In this document: one piece after another, positions 1 to 5,804 of the stretch
Position numbering within the stretch: the first letter of the stretch is position 1
Layout: the number at the start of each line of letters is the position of its first letter
Assembly (NCBI GenBank): GCA_031373225.1
Contig: JANMMM010000095.1
Location: 1-5,847, forward strand
Length of the DNA stretch: 5,847 nucleotides
From: JANOYJ01 sp031373225
Lineage (GTDB): Bacteria; Pseudomonadota; Alphaproteobacteria; Rhizobiales; Rhizobiaceae
Direction: 5' to 3'
Program-made: the position numbers and the translations under genes
The notes under the pieces: model-generated
What the model saw: the letters and a program-made list of their open reading frames with translations, nothing else
Databases searched by the model: none
What the model was told of the DNA's origin: nothing

Positions 1-68
1 CAGGTTTCCAGCTTTATACCGCCAAGGAGGTGGAAGATCCAGTATATTTTGTTGTTATCAAGTCTCGA

Positions 69-82
69 TTGATTTACATCAA
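69..82 (+). promoter_or_regulatory. FNR/FixK/Dnr-type binding site
   Basis: The bases TTGATTTACATCAA match the FNR-family consensus TTGAT-N4-ATCAA in all ten defined positions, and the symmetry extends one base each way (68-83). The centre is at 75.5. With the candidate -10 at 106-111 and a start point near 117-118, the site centres at about -41.5 to -42.5, the classic class II activator position. Known family role: FNR, FixK and Dnr proteins activate genes under low oxygen or nitric oxide. The inference is that the RTX gene is induced microaerobically or anaerobically. Extra TTGAT half-sites occur at 99-103 and 131-135 without partners. Confidence 0.7.
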
Positions 83-105
83 TTATTATACAAACTCTTT
101 GATTT

Positions 106-111
106 TATGCT
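106..111 (+). promoter_or_regulatory. Candidate -10 element of the RTX gene promoter
   Basis: TATGCT matches 4 of 6 bases of TATAAT and places transcription start near 117-118. No good -35 hexamer lies 17 bp upstream, as expected if an activator bound at 69-82 substitutes for it. The resulting leader RNA would be about 115 nt to the ATG at 234. Confidence 0.4.
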
Positions 112-147
112 TGTCTTTTTCAAATACCTATTGATTTCGTCTCTGAA

Positions 148-181
148 CATTTCACTATTCACGAAATTTGGGTTTGAAATG
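148..181 (+). repeat. Inverted repeat in the predicted 5' leader
   Basis: CATTTCA at 148-154 is the exact reverse complement of TGAAATG at 175-181, with a 20-nt spacer. It lies in the predicted untranslated leader of the RTX mRNA. The arms are AT-rich, so the RNA hairpin would be weak; it could equally be a protein-binding site or chance. Confidence 0.25.
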
Positions 182-182
182 A

Positions 183-199
183 GTTAAAATTGTGTTAAC
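183..199 (+). repeat. GTTAA-N7-TTAAC inverted repeat
   Basis: The 17 bases GTTAAAATTGTGTTAAC have 5-bp symmetric arms and cover the alternative GTG start at 192. It might be an operator for an unidentified regulator; short AT-rich symmetry of this kind also arises by chance. Confidence 0.2.
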
Positions 200-233
200 G
201 AGAAGCGCATCGCCTTTCACGGGATTTTTCGCT

Positions 234-3218
234 ATGAAAAGTGCAAGCTTTGGCATTTCTAACAATTCATCCGAAACACTTGATGACGTCCTTGATCTGA
301 CGGACGGTCAGTTATCCGGGCCCGATGACGGCGGCGCGGCTGAGCCTTCGGCGGCATATGCCGGCATCGGCATTGACGCTGCGGACGCAGAAGGATCCTT
401 TGTCGCCGCGGAAATTTCCGGCGCGGCGACCGGGAAAACATTCAGCGATCCGCCCGCTGCGGCTGCCGCTGAGGACGCTGTGATAAGCGGCGGGGCGGAT
501 CCCATCAGCGACGGCGCACCTGGACCTGCGGTCTCACTCGCAACTCTGGCCAGCTATCTCACCAGCGGCTATTGGACCGACACCGGCCGCACCTCCCGCT
601 TCTACAATGTCGATGACAACGGCGCCGGCGCAAACTTCGGCACGCTTTACTATAACATTTCCGGTTTCGGCGGCGATGCGGACGGGCTCACAGCTGCGCG
701 CCAGACAATGGCCCGCGAAGCTTTCAAGATTTTCCAAGCGGTTCTCGGCATCAATTTCGTCGAGACGACATCGACCGCCACCGACGTCGATTTTTTCTTC
801 AAGGACAATGCAGGCGGCGCGGCCAACAGCACAAGCGTCTATGCCGGCACTGGCGGCGCCATCGACTTCAGCACAATCAATGTCGATGTGAACTGGAACG
901 GCGGCTCCTCGGCCATCGGCGACTTCACCTTCCAGACCTTTCTGCGCGAGATCGGCCAGGCCCTCGGCCTCGGCAACCAAGGCAATTATGACTTCTCCGG
1001 AACTTACGGCACCGATGCGCTGTATGAGAATGACAGCTGGGCGCTGTCGATGATGTCCTATTTCGACCAGGTCGAAAATTCGTCGTCGTCCACAAGCGGT
1101 TACGACTATGCCCAGCTTATCGGCCCGATGACAGTGGACTGGCTGGCGCTGAACAATTTGTATGACGGGCAGGACTATGTTGGCCGTGCCTTCGGCGTGA
1201 ATCGGTCTTTCAGGGGCGACACGGTTTGGGGCTTCAACACCAATATCACTGTCGGCCATAGCGCCGCCTATAACGCAATTGCCAGCCTCGCGGTTACCAA
1301 CGCCTTCACGATCGTTGACGGCGGCGGTGTTGACACCGTCGATTTTTCCGGCTTCTCCGCCGACCAGATGATCAACCTCCAGTTCGCACCCGCTGGATCG
1401 ACGATTGGGTCCGTATCAAACGTTGGCGGTCTGACAGGCAATATGATTATTGATGGGGGCACGGTCATTGAGAATGCCGTCGGCGGTTCGGGCAATGACA
1501 CAATGCGCGGCAATAACTTTGACAATATCCTATGGGGCAATGCCGGCGACGATGTGATGATAGCAATGGGCGGAAGCGATACGCTCTACGGCGGCCTCGG
1601 CAACGACACGCTGTTTGCGGGTGATGGATATAGCGTCAACAGAAATGTAGATTGGCTCTATGGCGGGGACGGCAACGACGAGATCCACACGGGCGCGGAA
1701 AGCGCAAATAGAGTCGATGGCGGTACCGGTGACGACTCAGTTTTCTGGGCTCCGTCCTCGTCCGTGCAGAAACGGTGGGTTTATGGCGGCTCCGGCTCCG
1801 ACACGATCAACGGCGGCGGCACGAGTTTCAACAATTACGCTCAATTCAATCTTGGAGCGGGCACCTATGACGATAATGGATCGTTCTCCCAGACAACATG
1901 GTCGCGCTTTGAACACTACAACAATGTGGATGGCGCGGGATCCGAAAGGGTCTACGGCACGTCGGGCAACAATCTGATCCAGTTCGGCTCCGGCAACAAT
2001 TGGGCCTCTGGCGGCGGCGGCGGCGACACGATCTATGGCGGTGGCGGATACGACAACATTAGCGGCGGCGACGGAAACGACACGCTCTACGGCGGCAGCG
2101 GCGGCGCCTCTGACATACTTTACGGAGGCGGCGGAAACGACTCGCTCTACGGTGACGGCGAGTCTGACAGACTTTACGGAGGCGACGGCCGCGACACGAT
2201 GTATGGCGGCGACGGATACGACTCGCTCTACGGCGACGGCGACTCTGACAGACTTTACGGAGGCGACGGCAACGAATCGACCTATGGCGGCGTCGGAAAC
2301 GACACGCTCTACGGCGGCGGCGGCGCTGACAGATTTTACGGCGGCGACGGCAACGACGATTTGCACGGAGACGCGGGCGCCGACGTCATGTTTGGCGATG
2401 CCGGCAACGACGAATATTTCGTCACCGACGCGGCGGATCGCACCATTGAAGCGCTTGGCGGTGGCTATGACGTTGTCCGCGCGACAACGGCCTCCTGGAC
2501 CTTGTCAGCCAACATTGAGCGCCTGATCTTCACCGACATTGGCAATCACACCGGCAAGGGCAATGTGCTCGACAACATCCTCAACGGCAATGCTGGTGCG
2601 GACAAGTTCCTGATCGACACGGGCGGCAATGACACTTTCTCGGGCGGATCGGGCAGCGACACCTTTGACGGCCGGGCGAGCGTCAACGGCATCAACATCA
2701 ACTTGATCACCGGCATCCACGGGCTTGATACCGCCGGAGACACTTTCGCTTCCATCGAGAAATTCTTCGGCTCCAACACGGCGAATGACACTATGATCGC
2801 CGGCGCGGCGCGCGCAGATTTCTCGGGCTTCGGCGGCAATGACACACTGACCGGCGGCGCCAATATTGACAAGCTCAATGGCAACGCGGGCAACGACACC
2901 CTCTCCGCCGGCGCTGCCCAAGACGCGCTGAACGGCGGAACCGGCAACGACACCATGACTGGCGGTTCCGACGGCGACACGTTCCTCTATGTCGATTTCG
3001 CCTTCGGACAGGACACGGTCACCGACTACCAGGACGGACTTGACTATTTCAAGATATTCTCGGCGGTGGCGACCAGTTTCGCGGACTTCTCCATTGCCAA
3101 CAACGGCACGTCGAATGTCACAATCTCCCTGATCGCGGATCCGTCGAACACGATTCATGTGCTCGGCAATGCGGCGTCTGTCGTCAATCTCACAGCTGCG
3201 GACTTCTTGTTCTACTGA
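234..3218 (+). CDS. Secreted RTX protein with a degenerate serralysin (M10) protease-like domain
   Basis: A ~994-residue RTX protein predicted to be exported by a type I (ABC) system. Numbering is from the ATG at 234. There is no Sec signal; residues 1-100 are Ala/Asp/Gly-rich. Residues ~100-320 follow the serralysin catalytic domain, ending in a Met-turn SMMSY (272-276). The zinc motif HExxHxxGxxH is instead REIGQALGLGN (238-248): the ligands are R238, Q242 and N248, while E239 and G245 remain. There is no His before residue 342 and no Cys at all. The serralysin C-terminal linker (FTIVDGGGVDTVDFSGF, from 358) leads into glycine-rich GGxGxDxL nonapeptides at ~417-503, 573-729, 779-813 and 867-919, which bind calcium and fold as a parallel beta-roll. 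The tail ends LTAADFLFY, typical of type I secretion signals. The start is uncertain: a GTG at 192 adds 14 residues; neither has a strong ribosome binding site. No transporter genes are visible. Predicted role is non-proteolytic (adhesion, matrix or binding), which is inference. Confidence 0.9.
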   Translation: MKSASFGISNNSSETLDDVLDLTDGQLSGPDDGGAAEPSAAYAGIGIDAADAEGSFVAAEISGAATGKTFSDPPAAAAAEDAVISGGADPISDGAPGPAVSLATLASYLTSGYWTDTGRTSRFYNVDDNGAGANFGTLYYNISGFGGDADGLTAARQTMAREAFKIFQAVLGINFVETTSTATDVDFFFKDNAGGAANSTSVYAGTGGAIDFSTINVDVNWNGGSSAIGDFTFQTFLREIGQALGLGNQGNYDFSGTYGTDALYENDSWALSMMSYFDQVENSSSSTSGYDYAQLIGPMTVDWLALNNLYDGQDYVGRAFGVNRSFRGDTVWGFNTNITVGHSAAYNAIASLAVTNAFTIVDGGGVDTVDFSGFSADQMINLQFAPAGSTIGSVSNVGGLTGNMIIDGGTVIENAVGGSGNDTMRGNNFDNILWGNAGDDVMIAMGGSDTLYGGLGNDTLFAGDGYSVNRNVDWLYGGDGNDEIHTGAESANRVDGGTGDDSVFWAPSSSVQKRWVYGGSGSDTINGGGTSFNNYAQFNLGAGTYDDNGSFSQTTWSRFEHYNNVDGAGSERVYGTSGNNLIQFGSGNNWASGGGGGDTIYGGGGYDNISGGDGNDTLYGGSGGASDILYGGGGNDSLYGDGESDRLYGGDGRDTMYGGDGYDSLYGDGDSDRLYGGDGNESTYGGVGNDTLYGGGGADRFYGGDGNDDLHGDAGADVMFGDAGNDEYFVTDAADRTIEALGGGYDVVRATTASWTLSANIERLIFTDIGNHTGKGNVLDNILNGNAGADKFLIDTGGNDTFSGGSGSDTFDGRASVNGININLITGIHGLDTAGDTFASIEKFFGSNTANDTMIAGAARADFSGFGGNDTLTGGANIDKLNGNAGNDTLSAGAAQDALNGGTGNDTMTGGSDGDTFLYVDFAFGQDTVTDYQDGLDYFKIFSAVATSFADFSIANNGTSNVTISLIADPSNTIHVLGNAASVVNLTAADFLFY
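945..977 (+). other. Zinc-binding motif with all three histidines replaced
   Basis: The frame here reads Arg-Glu-Ile-Gly-Gln-Ala-Leu-Gly-Leu-Gly-Asn where serralysins have His at positions 1, 5 and 11. The codons are CGC, CAG and AAC, each one base from a His codon (CAC or CAT). The catalytic Glu codon GAG at 948 and the glycine turn are kept, as is the Met-turn with its following Tyr at 1047-1061. Confidence 0.9.
2010..2024 (+). repeat. In-frame (GGC)5 triplet run
   Basis: Five consecutive GGC codons encode a pentaglycine inside an RTX block. Slippage here would change the glycine number without a frameshift. Confidence 0.7.
2139..2381 (+). repeat. Three 81-bp (27-residue) tandem units in the RTX array
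   Basis: Units at 2139-2219, 2220-2300 and 2301-2381 each encode three nonapeptides starting D(S/T)LYG(D/G)G and continuing (E/D/G)(S/A)DR(L/F)YGGDG. By hand count units 1 and 2 share 71 of 81 bases, including identical stretches at silent positions. The third is more diverged. This indicates duplication of a 27-residue module, not only of single nonapeptides. Confidence 0.8.
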
Positions 3219-3264
3219 TCAAAGCCATGGGCGCCGCCATGACTGGACGACGCCTGCTTTGGCA

Positions 3265-3299
3265 AGTCGGCCCTGAAGTGCAATTGAGTCAGGCCGACT
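3265..3299 (+). terminator. Strong hairpin after the RTX gene, no T-tract
   Basis: AGTCGGCC at 3265-3272 pairs perfectly with GGCCGACT at 3292-3299. If the C at 3273 bulges out, TGA at 3274-3276 also pairs with TCA at 3289-3291, leaving a 12-nt loop. It starts 47 bases after the RTX stop codon. No run of T follows, so it is not a textbook intrinsic terminator. It may be a 3' end-stabilising or rho-assisted structure. Confidence 0.4.
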
Positions 3300-3515
3300 A
3301 TGCGCGTCCGCGCTTCCAGCTTCCTATATCATCGAAGTCATCACAGAATGAAATCGTCGCGCAGGTCACAAGCCGCAGCATCTCCGACAGGGGTTACATC
3401 ATGCGCTGCCACTAACGCGTATCCGCCAGCAGCAAAAATTCACGCCATAGTGCCGCAACCCGCGCTTTGGGCCTGGACCGCATGTCGTCAACAAGACCCA
3501 GTCAATTCCATGCCG

Positions 3516-3538
3516 CGCTCCAAAAAAAGCCTGGAGCG
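3516..3538. repeat. 7-bp hairpin with A-rich loop
   Basis: CGCTCCA at 3516-3522 is complementary to TGGAGCG at 3532-3538, with loop AAAAAAGCC. There is no T-tract on the + strand; on the minus strand the T run falls in the loop, so it is not a normal terminator in either direction. Confidence 0.35.
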
Positions 3539-3622
3539 AAAGGGAATCACAATCAGCCCGTCAAGACAAAATGCGCCGAAAAAGCGGGTATTCTGACTTC
3601 CGGACCGCTTATGGAGACGCTG

Positions 3623-3651
3623 TTGCCATTGGGAGCGTTCAATCCTAATCT
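3623..3651 (+). promoter_or_regulatory. Weak sigma-70-type promoter candidate for the first regulator
   Basis: TTGCCA at 3623-3628 matches 5 of 6 bases of the -35 consensus and is followed after exactly 17 bp by TAATCT at 3646-3651, which matches only 3 of 6 of the -10. The start point would be near 3658, giving a ~90-nt leader to the ATG at 3748. Confidence 0.25.
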
Positions 3652-3747
3652 CGTGTGGGGTGTGGATTGTAGGGGCACTAAGACCATGGCTGGCGGTTGC
3701 AGCGTTGGTGACATGCTTGACTGCGATGGTTGGGTGCGCGCCCGATC

Positions 3748-4863
3748 ATGAGTGTTGCCGTTTTTTCCGAACTCGTGGAATCCATCTACGACTGTTCATT
3801 CGACCCATCGCATTGGCCGCACGCGCTTGCGGGTGTGGCTGATTATCTAAAATGCAGCACTGCCCGGCTTTTCCTATTCAACAATGATCCGCAGAAGGAC
3901 GGGTTTGGAAGCAGCGTCGGGCTGGATCGCGGTTTTAACGACAAGTTTGACAATGACCCCGAAACGATGAACTCCGTCAAGTACGGCTTTGTCGTCTCGC
4001 ATCTTGATGAGCCGCTGACGCTCGACGAAATCCTTGGCGCCAATGGCGGCCGCGACGTCAATGGCAACGCGCAGCTCGACAACCGCTACTACAAGGACTG
4101 GATGGTGCCGCACGGCTACCATGATGTGCTGGCGGCGCTGATGGTCAAGAATGAACGCAATTTCGGCGGACTGGCGATGACGCGCAGCCTCGGCCAGCCG
4201 CGCTTCGGAGCGCGCGACCGCGACAATGTCCGCCTGATCGCCCCCCATATCCGCCGCGCCTTAAAATTCTCCGACATGATTGACCAGAAGGTGATCGAGC
4301 GCAACCGCTTGGCCGAAATCATCGACAGTCTGGCGACGCCGGTAATCATCATCGACGATTGCGCCAATCTGGTTCACTCGAACCACACTGCGCTTCAGCT
4401 CATTGCCAGCGGTGAGGTCGTGCTTGTGGAGCACAACAGTCTCGTCACGGCGGCGCATTCGGCCAGCAAGGATGCTTTGGCGCAGGCGCTGATTTCGGGC
4501 TTGCGCATGGCGCAATCCATGGCGCTGCGCAAACGGCATGGCGGCGACCTGATTGCCTCTTTCCTGCCGCTCGCTGGCATTTCAGGCGGAGCCGCACATG
4601 CGGCGATTTTCTTTCATGATCCTGACCGCGAATTTCAACTGCCTGGCGAGGCGCTGGCAAAACTCTACAGGCTGACCGGCACGGAGCTGCGGCTGCTGCT
4701 GGCGCTGGCACATGGGGCGACATTGAACGAGATTGCGGCAAGATCGGGAACGGCGATCGCCACCGTGCGCTCGCATTTGAAAAACCTGTTCACCAAGACC
4801 GGAAAAACGCGCCAGTCGGATCTTGTCCAAATGGCGATGATGGCGGTGTCGCAGCTCAGATGA
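3748..4863 (+). CDS. LuxR-type HTH transcriptional regulator with PAS-like segment
   Basis: A 371-residue DNA-binding regulator. The C-terminal ~60 residues (309-365) form a GerE/LuxR-type winged HTH: LTGTELRLLLAL, then an 'EIAARSG' turn, then the recognition helix in ATVRSHLKNLFTKTGKT and the closing RQSDLVQM. Residues ~190-225 (EIIDSLATPVIIIDD onward) look like the start of a PAS-type sensor segment. The N-terminal ~165 residues, with DPSHWP near 19-24, resemble the uncharacterised sensor part of alphaproteobacterial LuxR-like proteins; the conserved acyl-homoserine-lactone pocket residues are not present. The ligand and targets are unknown. The start is chosen as the first ATG; a TTG at 3730 would add 6 residues, and neither has a clear ribosome binding site. 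Its stop codon overlaps the ATG of the small ORF at 4860. Confidence 0.85.
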   Translation: MSVAVFSELVESIYDCSFDPSHWPHALAGVADYLKCSTARLFLFNNDPQKDGFGSSVGLDRGFNDKFDNDPETMNSVKYGFVVSHLDEPLTLDEILGANGGRDVNGNAQLDNRYYKDWMVPHGYHDVLAALMVKNERNFGGLAMTRSLGQPRFGARDRDNVRLIAPHIRRALKFSDMIDQKVIERNRLAEIIDSLATPVIIIDDCANLVHSNHTALQLIASGEVVLVEHNSLVTAAHSASKDALAQALISGLRMAQSMALRKRHGGDLIASFLPLAGISGGAAHAAIFFHDPDREFQLPGEALAKLYRLTGTELRLLLALAHGATLNEIAARSGTAIATVRSHLKNLFTKTGKTRQSDLVQMAMMAVSQLR

Positions 4864-4931
4864 ACGAGCATTTTAAAATGCCTGCCTTTGCCAGCTTGGC
4901 GGTGTTGCCAATCAGGGGCGCTGCAAGGTGA
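4860..4931 (+). CDS. Possible 23-residue coupling or leader ORF between the regulators
   Basis: The ATG at 4860-4862 overlaps the TGA of the first regulator (ATGA), and the TGA at 4929-4931 overlaps the GTG start of the second regulator (GTGA). The 23-residue product starts MNEHFKMPAF and ends PIRGAAR; I do not recognise it. An internal in-frame ATG lies at 4878. Such 4-nt overlaps on both sides suggest termination-reinitiation from one regulator to the next. There is no strong ribosome binding site of its own and a short open frame can arise by chance, so this is a hypothesis. Confidence 0.35.
   Translation: MNEHFKMPAFASLAVLPIRGAAR
4868..4881. promoter_or_regulatory. 14-bp perfect palindrome between the regulator genes
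   Basis: GCATTTTAAAATGC is fully self-complementary and AT-rich in a GC-rich setting. It lies 5 bp after the first regulator's stop codon and 46 bp before the second regulator's start. The symmetry and place suit a dimeric repressor or activator site, possibly for autoregulation. It is too short and gap-free to make a useful RNA terminator. Confidence 0.4.
4914..4918 (+). promoter_or_regulatory. Ribosome binding site supporting the GTG start at 4928
   Basis: AGGGG lies 9 nt before the GTG. An in-frame TAA at 4874-4876 and the absence of any ATG, GTG or TTG codon in frame between it and 4928 make this GTG the first usable start. Confidence 0.5.
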
Positions 4932-5629
4932 CCCAGGTTTTCGACACCGTTGTGCGTGCAAGGTCGCTGGACGAGCTGCGTGAAATATTCCGGCAGGCGA
5001 TTGCGCTTGAAGGTTTCACCGCCTCCGCCTGCGGCGCATTTCTGCCCACCGAAAGCGGACCGGAGCCGCATTTCTATTTCACCGACTGGCCGGACGTCTG
5101 GCTCAAGCTTTACGAAGAGCGCAACTTCGTCGCCTGCGATTTTGGCGTGGCGGAAGCGCGGCGGCGCATTGCGCCTTTCACTTGGCTCGAGGCGAAGGCG
5201 GCGCGCATCCTGTCCGCCACCGAACGCAAGCTATGGGAAGCTGCGGCGGCTTTCGGCTGGAGCGACGGGTTCTCCGTGCCCATTCATGGCCCGGCAGGCT
5301 ATTTCGGGCTGGTGACAATGGGCGGCAAGGCGCGTGTTCTGCCGCACGAGACCCGCCGCCATCTGCACATGCTGGCCCTCGCGGTCCACGACCGCGCCCG
5401 CGCATTGACCGGGCTTGACCGCGCCGCCGGGCCGCTGGCACCGCTGACGGCGCGCGAGCTTGAATGCCTCCGCTGGGTCGGCGCAGGTCACACGGACGGA
5501 CAGATTGCCGCAATGATGGGCATTTCAACCACGACCGTGAAGACGCATGTCGATGGCGCGCGCCATAAGCTGAGCGCCCGCACAAGGGCGCATGCGGTGG
5601 CGCGCATGGTTGTGTGCGGACTGGCATGA
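4928..5629 (+). CDS. LuxR-family quorum-sensing-type regulator (autoinducer-binding plus GerE HTH)
   Basis: At 233 residues it is the usual length of TraR/LuxR proteins (TraR 234). Residues ~15-160 align by eye with the acyl-homoserine-lactone-binding domain: W58, Y62, D71, W86 and G114 correspond one-for-one (offset +1) to the invariant TraR W57, Y61, D70, W85 and G113. The sixth invariant residue, Pro71 in TraR, is Phe72 here. Residues ~172-228 are the GerE HTH, with E177, L181 and G187 matching TraR E178, L182 and G188, and a TTTVKTHVDGARHKL recognition segment. Family role: a cytoplasmic dimer that binds DNA in response to an acyl-homoserine lactone or related signal. No luxI-type synthase gene is in the window, so it may be a LuxR solo. 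It starts 64 bp after the first regulator; likely targets include itself or the gene at 5805 (inference). Confidence 0.88.
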   Translation: MTQVFDTVVRARSLDELREIFRQAIALEGFTASACGAFLPTESGPEPHFYFTDWPDVWLKLYEERNFVACDFGVAEARRRIAPFTWLEAKAARILSATERKLWEAAAAFGWSDGFSVPIHGPAGYFGLVTMGGKARVLPHETRRHLHMLALAVHDRARALTGLDRAAGPLAPLTARELECLRWVGAGHTDGQIAAMMGISTTTVKTHVDGARHKLSARTRAHAVARMVVCGLA

Positions 5630-5641
5630 TTGAGCTTGGGA

Positions 5642-5659
5642 CAGGCAAAAACATGCCTG
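5642..5659. terminator. Short hairpin after the second regulator
   Basis: CAGGCA (5642-5647) pairs with TGCCTG (5654-5659) around a 6-nt loop, 13 bases after the stop codon. The following bases are A-rich, not T-rich, so terminator function on the + strand is weakly supported. It could instead be a binding site. Confidence 0.3.
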
Positions 5660-5679
5660 AAAATATATGCGCAGTCTCC

Positions 5680-5700
5680 CCTGTTTAGAGGATGGACAGG
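5680..5700. promoter_or_regulatory. Lux-box-like inverted repeat
   Basis: CCTGT at 5680-5684 and ACAGG at 5696-5700 are exact reverse complements and equal the outer arms of the Vibrio fischeri lux box. The spacer is 11 bp, not the 8 bp of that site. It abuts a possible -35 element at 5701 and lies directly downstream of a LuxR-type gene, which is where an activator site would be expected. The unusual spacing keeps confidence low. Confidence 0.35.
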
Positions 5701-5730
5701 TTGTGCCTTCAAGCTAGGCTGCCGTAAAAA
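5701..5730 (+). promoter_or_regulatory. Promoter candidate for the downstream gene
   Basis: TTGTGC at 5701-5706 and TAAAAA at 5725-5730 are separated by 18 bp and each match the sigma-70 consensus at 4 of 6 positions. The start point would be near 5737, placing the inverted repeat centre at about -47. Confidence 0.25.
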
Positions 5731-5790
5731 GCGGCCCGGCAGTGCCGCCCTGACCGCCACCGGCATGGGATGGGGGCGGCGGGTTCATAA

Positions 5791-5796
5791 AGGGAG
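5791..5796 (+). promoter_or_regulatory. Ribosome binding site of the downstream gene
   Basis: AGGGAG ends 8 nt before the ATG at 5805, the clearest ribosome binding site in the window, and it fixes that start codon. Confidence 0.7.
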
Positions 5797-5804
5797 TCAC
5801 GCGC

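Larger units (their letters stand above)
1..233. other. AT-rich intergenic leader upstream of the RTX gene
   Basis: The first ~40 bases are of ordinary composition; from there to about 200 the DNA is clearly AT-rich compared with the genes that follow. A frame starting at base 3 stays open to a TGA at 132-134 and could be the last ~43 codons of an upstream gene. Its AT-rich second half and the FNR-type box lying inside it argue against that, so I do not call it. An AAGGAGG stretch at 24-30 looks like a ribosome binding site but has no suitable start codon at normal spacing. The region holds the promoter elements listed separately. Confidence 0.6.
3219..3747. other. Long gap without a convincing gene
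   Basis: About 530 bp between the RTX gene and the first regulator. Several short frames are open (for example 3227-3415, 3300-3596 and 3467-3751), but they overlap in different frames, are rich in Ser, Arg and Lys in a low-information way, and show no family I recognise. The gap holds two clean hairpins (3265-3299 and 3516-3538) and one weak promoter candidate near 3623-3651. A small RNA or the remains of a decayed gene is possible; nothing in the sequence decides it. Confidence 0.5.
5630..5804. other. Regulatory gap before the downstream gene
   Basis: About 175 bp without a gene. It contains a hairpin at 5642-5659, a spaced inverted repeat at 5680-5700, a promoter-like pair at 5701-5730 and a ribosome binding site at 5791-5796. 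Confidence 0.6.

Noticed and set aside
24..32. AAGGAGG followed by an overlapping GTG as a possible start of a small gene
   Set aside because: The GTG overlaps the ribosome-binding-like bases, leaving no spacer, and the resulting frame is short and AT-rich.
534..1259. Long minus-strand open frame (241 codons) opposite the protease-like domain
   Set aside because: It is antisense to a well-supported gene, its translation shows no recognisable family, and it follows from the codon bias of the + strand gene.
1737..2366. Minus-strand open frame of 209 codons, Val/Ala-rich and repetitive
   Set aside because: It mirrors the RTX nonapeptide DNA repeats; its repetition is inherited from the + strand.
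1950..2420. Regular repeats that might be taken for a CRISPR array
   Set aside because: The repeats are in-frame glycine/aspartate nonapeptides of an RTX protein, with no unique spacers of even length.
2035..2526. + strand frame rich in Thr/Ala inside the RTX array
   Set aside because: An out-of-frame reading of GGCGAC-type repeats; the in-frame protein is clearly RTX.
2505..3158. Minus-strand open frame of 217 codons opposite the RTX C-terminus
   Set aside because: A shadow of the real gene without start signals or family features.
3226..3241. CATGG/CCATG inverted repeat just after the RTX stop
   Set aside because: Only 5 bp of pairing with no T-tract; the hairpin at 3265-3299 is much stronger.
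3300..3596. 98-codon open frame in the gap before the first regulator
   Set aside because: No ribosome binding site, low-information composition, and overlap with other equally poor frames.
5178..5654. Minus-strand open frame of 158 codons opposite the second regulator
   Set aside because: Arg/Pro/Ala-rich composition typical of antisense high-GC DNA, and it overlaps a clear LuxR-family gene.
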